NCBI RefSeq assembly: GCF_008386505.1
Contig: NZ_VUNZ01000002.1
Span: 496,001 to 560,000, forward strand
Length of the DNA stretch: 64,000 nt
Direction of reading: 5' to 3'
Source: Chryseobacterium sediminis
Lineage (GTDB): Bacteria > Bacteroidota > Bacteroidia > Flavobacteriales > Weeksellaceae
Made by a program: the position numbers and the translations under genes. The notes beneath the pieces are model-generated. The model ran no database searches and was not told the DNA's origin. It worked only from the letters and a program-made list of their open reading frames with translations. This document shows, piece by piece, positions 59,708-64,000 of the stretch (position 1 is its first letter; every line of letters begins with the position of its first letter).

Positions 59708-60496
59708 ATGGAAAGACCGCTTATTCTGGTTACTAATGATGATGGAATTACAGCTCCTGGTATCAGAAATCTTATCAGTTTTATGAATGAAATCGGAGAA
59801 GTAGTTGTTGTAGCACCCAACTCTCCTCAAAGTGGAAAAGGCCACGCTATTACCATTAATTCTACGCTAAGCTACGAAGAAGTTACCCTGGATGGTCCGC
59901 AGACTGACTTTTCATGCAGCGGAACTCCTGTAGACTGTGTAAAGATGGCTCTTGATAAAATTCTGAAAAGAAGACCAGATATTGTAGTTTCAGGAATCAA
60001 TCATGGAGCAAATTCTTCTATTAATGTAATCTATTCGGGGACGATGTCAGCTGCTGTAGAAGCGGGTGTAGAAGGAATTCCGGCGATTGGATTTTCATTA
60101 CTGGATTTCAGCTGGGAAGCTGATTTTACCCAGGCTAAAGAATTTATTCAGAATATCGTAAGAAGAACTCTGGAAAACCCAATGCCAAAAGGTATTGTAC
60201 TGAATGTGAACATCCCTAAACTTCCGGCTGAAGAAATAAAAGGCGTAAAAGTGTGTAAACAGGCTCACGCGAAATGGGAAGAAAGCTTTGATGAAAGAGT
60301 AAACCCACATGGTAAAAAATATTACTGGCTAACTGGTTATTTTAACAATATGGATGATTCCGAAGATGCTGATGAAACCGCATTGGCTAACGGATATATC
60401 TCCATTGTTCCGGTAAAGTTTGACCTTACGGCATATGAATACATGAAAACATTGGAAGAGGTGATGACTTTTGAAAATGTAAAAGAGATAAAATAA
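59708..60496 (+). CDS. surE: 5'/3'-nucleotidase SurE
   Basis: A 262-residue phosphatase acting on nucleoside monophosphates. LVTNDDGITAPGI contains the metal-binding Asp pair; VVVAPNSPQSGKGHAIT, CSGTPVDCVKMALD and VVSGINHGANSSINVIYSGT with the conserved Asn complete the active site. Length and order are standard. It probably helps survival under stress and nucleotide salvage. The terminator after it is a perfect palindrome. Confidence 0.96.
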   Translation: MERPLILVTNDDGITAPGIRNLISFMNEIGEVVVVAPNSPQSGKGHAITINSTLSYEEVTLDGPQTDFSCSGTPVDCVKMALDKILKRRPDIVVSGINHGANSSINVIYSGTMSAAVEAGVEGIPAIGFSLLDFSWEADFTQAKEFIQNIVRRTLENPMPKGIVLNVNIPKLPAEEIKGVKVCKQAHAKWEESFDERVNPHGKKYYWLTGYFNNMDDSEDADETALANGYISIVPVKFDLTAYEYMKTLEEVMTFENVKEIK

Positions 60497-60517
60497 ACCC
60501 GGAAATTTAAGATAATA

Positions 60518-60550
60518 AAAGCGTGAAATTAATTTCACGCTTTATTTTTA
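60518..60550. terminator. Bidirectional terminator between surE and the radical SAM gene
   Basis: A 26-base perfect palindrome centred at 60530/60531 (arm AAAGCGTGAAATT) followed by a T-rich tail. Confidence 0.85.
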
Positions 60551-60556
60551 TACTGT

Positions 60557-61960
60557 TCAAAATAATACTTTATCTTCTTTCCTGAGTTCTTCCAGATAAG
60601 CTTTTTTTTCATCTCTATAGAAAAGATTCATTGTTTCAAAGGGTATTAATTTCAGGTCTTTATTGACAATATGTACGCACGATTTTTTCACTGCTCTTAC
60701 ATCAAAATCATGTGCATCCATAAAATTCATAATGATTATTCTAAACAGGTTATCATAGTCAAGATCCGGCGCACAAACTTCCGGTAGACAGCATAGTAAC
60801 TGATTTACCTTGGGCTGAACTTTATCTACAGAAATCCCGGTACTGAATATATCCAGCAGCTGCATATGTAATCCCTTATCCTGTTCGTAAACAATAGTAT
60901 TTCTCGATTCATTATTCAGAAGATCTGCAGGATTGATATACCTCGTTAAAGGAATCGTCTCTTCCTGAAGTTTTAAAATATATCCCATAGCCAGGGCATC
61001 CGGGTTACATGGAACCGGAATAATATCATCAGAATTTAATAGCGAAAACTGATTGATAATTTCCTGTCTTACCTCAGTTAGAGTAATCTTTTCATGAGCA
61101 GAATCTTCCCGGTTTCTTCCAGCAATTTCAACGGGTTGGAAGGTAATTCCTCTAACACATTTCTGTTTCAGGGCAAATTCTATAATTTTTCCTATTTCAT
61201 CAATATTTTTGCCTTTTTGAAGGACAATAACCAATGTAGTAGAAAGATTAAGTTCATTAAGTTTTTCCAGTGCTTTCATTCTGACTGCAGTAAGGTCCTT
61301 TCCTCTAAAATCCTGCAATACTTCAGGTTTAAATGAATCAAACTGAAGGTATACTTCAAACTCAGGAGCATAAGTCGCCAATCTTTCAGCAAATCCCGGA
61401 TCGTTAGCAATTCTGATTCCGTTGGTATTCAACATCAGATGTTTGATTGGTTTTGACTTGGCAATATCCATAATTTTGAAAAACTCCGGATGAATTGTAG
61501 GCTCTCCTCCACTTATTTGCACTACATCAGGTTCTCCTTCATTTTTTACGATAACATCAAACATAGCCTCAATTTCTTCCAGACTTCTATGACTTCCATA
61601 ATGTGGAGAGGACATCGCATAACATGTGGGACAAGTCAGATTACAACGATCTGTAACTTCTACAATAGAAAGGCAGCTATGCTGTTCATGATCTACGCAT
61701 AGTCCACAATCATAAGGGCAGCCATATTCTACATCAGTTCCGAAATGCAGAGGCATTTCAGAGGCTTTATTATAGTTTCTTATGTTTTTATAATAATGTA
61801 CATCGGAAGCTATTTTTGTTTTAAAAAAACCATGATCGGGACATCTTTTGGTCATAAAAACAGCTTCATCCTCAATAATGATCTTGGCACCCACCCTTTT
61901 AAGACATTCCGGACAAAGGCTTATTGTATAATCGTAATAGGTATAATTTCTTACTGGCAT
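60557..61960 (-). CDS. Radical SAM protein of the Tes/MJ0619-like family
   Basis: A 467-residue enzyme. An N-terminal zinc-ribbon-like part (LCPECLKRVG, KRCPDHGFF) is followed by YGCPYDCGLCVDHEQHSC and the radical SAM motif DRCNLTCPTCYAMSS (CxxxCxxC), then VQISGGEPTIHP. This exact order is that of archaeal tetraether lipid synthase (Tes) and MJ0619-like proteins. It probably forms a carbon-carbon bond or methylates an unreactive carbon; the substrate is unknown. It is the last gene of an operon with a small membrane protein and an Lgt-like protein, which suggests a lipid substrate. Confidence 0.85.
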   Translation of the reverse strand: MPVRNYTYYDYTISLCPECLKRVGAKIIIEDEAVFMTKRCPDHGFFKTKIASDVHYYKNIRNYNKASEMPLHFGTDVEYGCPYDCGLCVDHEQHSCLSIVEVTDRCNLTCPTCYAMSSPHYGSHRSLEEIEAMFDVIVKNEGEPDVVQISGGEPTIHPEFFKIMDIAKSKPIKHLMLNTNGIRIANDPGFAERLATYAPEFEVYLQFDSFKPEVLQDFRGKDLTAVRMKALEKLNELNLSTTLVIVLQKGKNIDEIGKIIEFALKQKCVRGITFQPVEIAGRNREDSAHEKITLTEVRQEIINQFSLLNSDDIIPVPCNPDALAMGYILKLQEETIPLTRYINPADLLNNESRNTIVYEQDKGLHMQLLDIFSTGISVDKVQPKVNQLLCCLPEVCAPDLDYDNLFRIIIMNFMDAHDFDVRAVKKSCVHIVNKDLKLIPFETMNLFYRDEKKAYLEELRKEDKVLF

Positions 61961-61970
61961 AGCAAAATGT

Positions 61971-62204
61971 TTAAAGTCCTCCGCAAATATAACCGCTGAT
62001 CAATCCACAGACCAGAAGAGATATAAGCATTGTTTGGATAAATTGTTTTTTTGTGAATTTCCGGTCTCCTTTCCATTCGTAGATAACTTTTGTCACAACA
62101 GTAACAATAAGGGAAAGAACCAGTGCAACTAAAATAATCACACCAACGATAATTACGACTACCCCTGCCAGATTGCCGACTTCTAAAATAGTTAAAGTTC
62201 TCAT
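61971..62204 (-). CDS. Small membrane protein between radical SAM and Lgt-like genes
   Basis: A 77-residue protein with two membrane segments (GVVVIIVGVIILVALVLSLI and QTMLISLLVCGLISGYICG) and a short basic loop between. No family recognised. It overlaps the Lgt-like gene by four bases (ATGA) and lies 10 bases before the radical SAM gene, so all three are probably made together. Confidence 0.75.
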   Translation of the reverse strand: MRTLTILEVGNLAGVVVIIVGVIILVALVLSLIVTVVTKVIYEWKGDRKFTKKQFIQTMLISLLVCGLISGYICGGL

Positions 62205-62956
62205 CTTGAATGGTTTAAATATAAAGGCCTGGTATTTTTGATTTTATAAATGTAGTAAATAATTACGCAGATACATACAATTTGAATTGTGCCCATATTT
62301 CCCATGATCTCTACCCTTGGTTTTATAAAATCTAAAAAAAACCTGAACGTAAAATAACTGATCATAAACAGCTGAAAAATAAAACCAGAAGGGTATTTCT
62401 TATGATTTTGAATAAATTTTAGCCCTATCCACAGAAGAATTAAAAAAACTATTTCATACAAAGCAACGGGATGCCTGAGGTATTGATCTCCCAAATGCAT
62501 TCCAAAAACAGAATCAGTAGGTATACCATACGTTTCTTCATAAATACCAGTAAGAAAACACCCTATTCTGCCTATAATAATGGCAAATATCAACGGAAAA
62601 ACAATAAGATCTCCTGTGCTTTCTTTATGGTGTACTATCTTCTTTGCCAGCTCCACACCCAATAAGCCAAAGGCCAGTCCTCCGACGATGGTATTGTTTG
62701 ACCAGAATTTTTTGATCGTAAAATTCTCAAATAATGTATAAGGGTTTTCAAGATTACCAATCAGTTTGGAACCTATCAAGGCGCCGGCAGTTGCCCCTAT
62801 TAAAACCGCAGCAGAAGTATTGAAAGAAAGTTTTTCTTTGGACTTACGTTTCAAATAAAAATAATATCTCATACCCAAAAACATTCCGCCAGCCTCAAAA
62901 AGTGGATGTGCAAGGATAGTTTTGCTGAAAATATGAAATGTTACAGGAAAATCCAT
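62201..62956 (-). CDS. Non-canonical Lgt-like (prolipoprotein diacylglyceryl transferase-family) protein
   Basis: A 251-residue membrane protein with about seven segments. [19 protein letters not shown] and [15 protein letters not shown] match the Lgt Arg motif and the RHP-x2-LYE motif. The canonical Lgt motif near the essential His (HGG) is changed: [12 protein letters not shown] has no His, and GRxGN is GRIGC. Canonical Lgt uses phosphatidylglycerol as the diacylglycerol donor for lipoproteins. The changes and the radical SAM neighbour suggest that this paralogue handles another acceptor or lipid. Confidence 0.8.
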   Translation of the reverse strand: MDFPVTFHIFSKTILAHPLFEAGGMFLGMRYYFYLKRKSKEKLSFNTSAAVLIGATAGALIGSKLIGNLENPYTLFENFTIKKFWSNNTIVGGLAFGLLGVELAKKIVHHKESTGDLIVFPLIFAIIIGRIGCFLTGIYEETYGIPTDSVFGMHLGDQYLRHPVALYEIVFLILLWIGLKFIQNHKKYPSGFIFQLFMISYFTFRFFLDFIKPRVEIMGNMGTIQIVCICVIIYYIYKIKNTRPLYLNHSR

Positions 62957-63017
62957 TATTTCAAAAATACACTATTTCAGATTATTCACTACCTTTATTC
63001 TGACAAATAATTACAAA

Positions 63018-64000
63018 ATGCGTATAGAATATGACATAAAACTGGGGTTCAAGGATGTAATGTTCCGCCCTAAACGTTCTACTTTAAAATCCAGATCAGA
63101 AGTTGATTTACAAAGAGAATTTACCTTTAAACATACTCAGAAAAAATGGACAGGTGTTCCGGTAATTGCCGCCAATATGGATACCGTAGGAACTTTTGAA
63201 ATGGCTGTAGAGCTGGCAAAAGAAAAAATTATTACAGCTATTCACAAACATTACACTCCTGAACAATGGGATCAGTTTCTGCAGAGCCAGCCTGAAAGTA
63301 TTCATCAATATATTGCTTTAAGCACAGGAACAGGAAAAGCGGATGAAGAAAAAATAAGACTGATCCTTGAAAAGCATCCAAAAATTGAGTTTCTCTGCAT
63401 AGATGTAGCCAATGGTTATTCTGAGCATTTCGTTGGATTTGTGAAGAAAGCAAGGGCTAATTTTCCGGATAAAATCATTATCGCCGGAAATGTTGTTACA
63501 GGAGAAATGGTAGAAGAGCTTCTTCTTGTAGGTGCCGATATCATAAAGGTAGGTATTGGTCCCGGATCTGTTTGTACTACCAGAGTGAAAACAGGGGTAG
63601 GATATCCTCAGCTTTCTGCTATTATTGAATGTGCTGATGCTGCCCACGGTTTGGGCGGACATATCATTGCTGATGGTGGATGTAAAGTTCCCGGAGATGT
63701 TGCTAAAGCTTTCGGTGGTGGTGCTGATTTCGTAATGTTGGGCGGAATGTTTGCCGGTCATGATGAAAGCGGCGGAGAAATCATTGAAGAAAATGGCAAA
63801 AAATACCGTCTTTTCTACGGAATGAGTTCCAAAACTGCAATGGATAAGCATTCGGGAGGAGTGGCAGAATATCGTGCTTCTGAAGGAAAAACAGTAAAGG
63901 CAGCGTATAAAGGTCCTGTGGCAGACACCGTAAAAGATATTCTGGGAGGTGTAAGATCTACCTGTACTTATGTAGGAGCTTCAAAGCTTAAAGAGCTTTC
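63018..64000 (+). CDS. guaC: GMP reductase (partial, right edge)
   Basis: The first 327 residues of an IMPDH/GMPR-family enzyme; the C-terminus is outside the window. [20 protein letters not shown] at the start and [15 protein letters not shown] distinguish GMP reductase from IMP dehydrogenase. The catalytic Cys186 is in [13 protein letters not shown], and [17 protein letters not shown] and [10 protein letters not shown] follow. It converts GMP to IMP with NADPH in purine salvage. A near-consensus -7 box TACCTTTA (62990-62997) precedes it. Confidence 0.95.
   Translation, partial: MRIEYDIKLGFKDVMFRPKRSTLKSRSEVDLQREFTFKHTQKKWTGVPVIAANMDTVGTFEMAVELAKEKIITAIHKHYTPEQWDQFLQSQPESIHQYIALSTGTGKADEEKIRLILEKHPKIEFLCIDVANGYSEHFVGFVKKARANFPDKIIIAGNVVTGEMVEELLLVGADIIKVGIGPGSVCTTRVKTGVGYPQLSAIIECADAAHGLGGHIIADGGCKVPGDVAKAFGGGADFVMLGGMFAGHDESGGEIIEENGKKYRLFYGMSSKTAMDKHSGGVAEYRASEGKTVKAAYKGPVADTVKDILGGVRSTCTYVGASKLKEL

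Overview
The window looks like chromosomal DNA of a Flavobacteriia member, most likely Chryseobacterium or a close Weeksellaceae relative. The evidence is the low GC content, many Bacteroidota-type promoters (TAnnTTTG -7 boxes, a few with an upstream TTG), a GLPGLI-family protein, a SusC-style TonB-dependent receptor, 2TM-domain proteins and double-glycine bacteriocin-like peptides. There is no rRNA, phage, insertion sequence or CRISPR array. Both edges cut genes: a TlpA-like thioredoxin on the left and GMP reductase (guaC) on the right.

Layout. 0-5 kb: lipoprotein, two small double-glycine-leader peptides, mutS, an acetyltransferase. 5-15 kb: housekeeping genes (cupin-like oxygenase, bestrophin, SpoU-type RNA methyltransferase, CBS protein, nadK, class II aldolase, accD, fused nucleoside-recognition/spore-maturation protein). 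15-18 kb: an S23 four-helix-bundle gene set between inverted heptamer repeats, then an exbB-exbD-tonB-like operon. 18-21.7 kb: DUF885 metallopeptidase-like lipoprotein, a small lipoprotein, DinB-like protein.

21.7-26.8 kb is the most interesting region. A leftward operon encodes a GLPGLI protein, a fusion of a degenerate C39-like domain with VKOR and DsbA-like thioredoxin domains, two six-cysteine precursor peptides with near-identical leaders, and a DUF6625-like glycosyltransferase. Two paralogous GT25-like proteins face it from the other side. This is a candidate disulfide-bonded, possibly glycosylated RiPP system. The two peptides at 1.5-1.9 kb carry a related leader and may use the same machinery.

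27-41 kb: nth, bcp, a five-gene leftward operon (TolC-like, SprT-like, manC, secreted protein, acetyltransferase), folC, three identical tRNA-Val genes, glycosyltransferases, sufE, clpC. 41-47 kb: an outer-membrane barrel, mnmA, and an accessory stretch flanked by a duplicated small transcription unit. 47-51 kb: a LytS/LytTR-type two-component system with three stand-alone 2TM proteins and an isoprenylcysteine-methyltransferase-like enzyme. 51-59 kb: TonB-dependent receptor, AraC regulator, phosphopantetheinyl transferase, Cu/Zn superoxide dismutase, C-terminal processing protease. 59-64 kb: surE, then a three-gene operon of Tes-like radical SAM protein, small membrane protein and non-canonical Lgt-like protein, then guaC.
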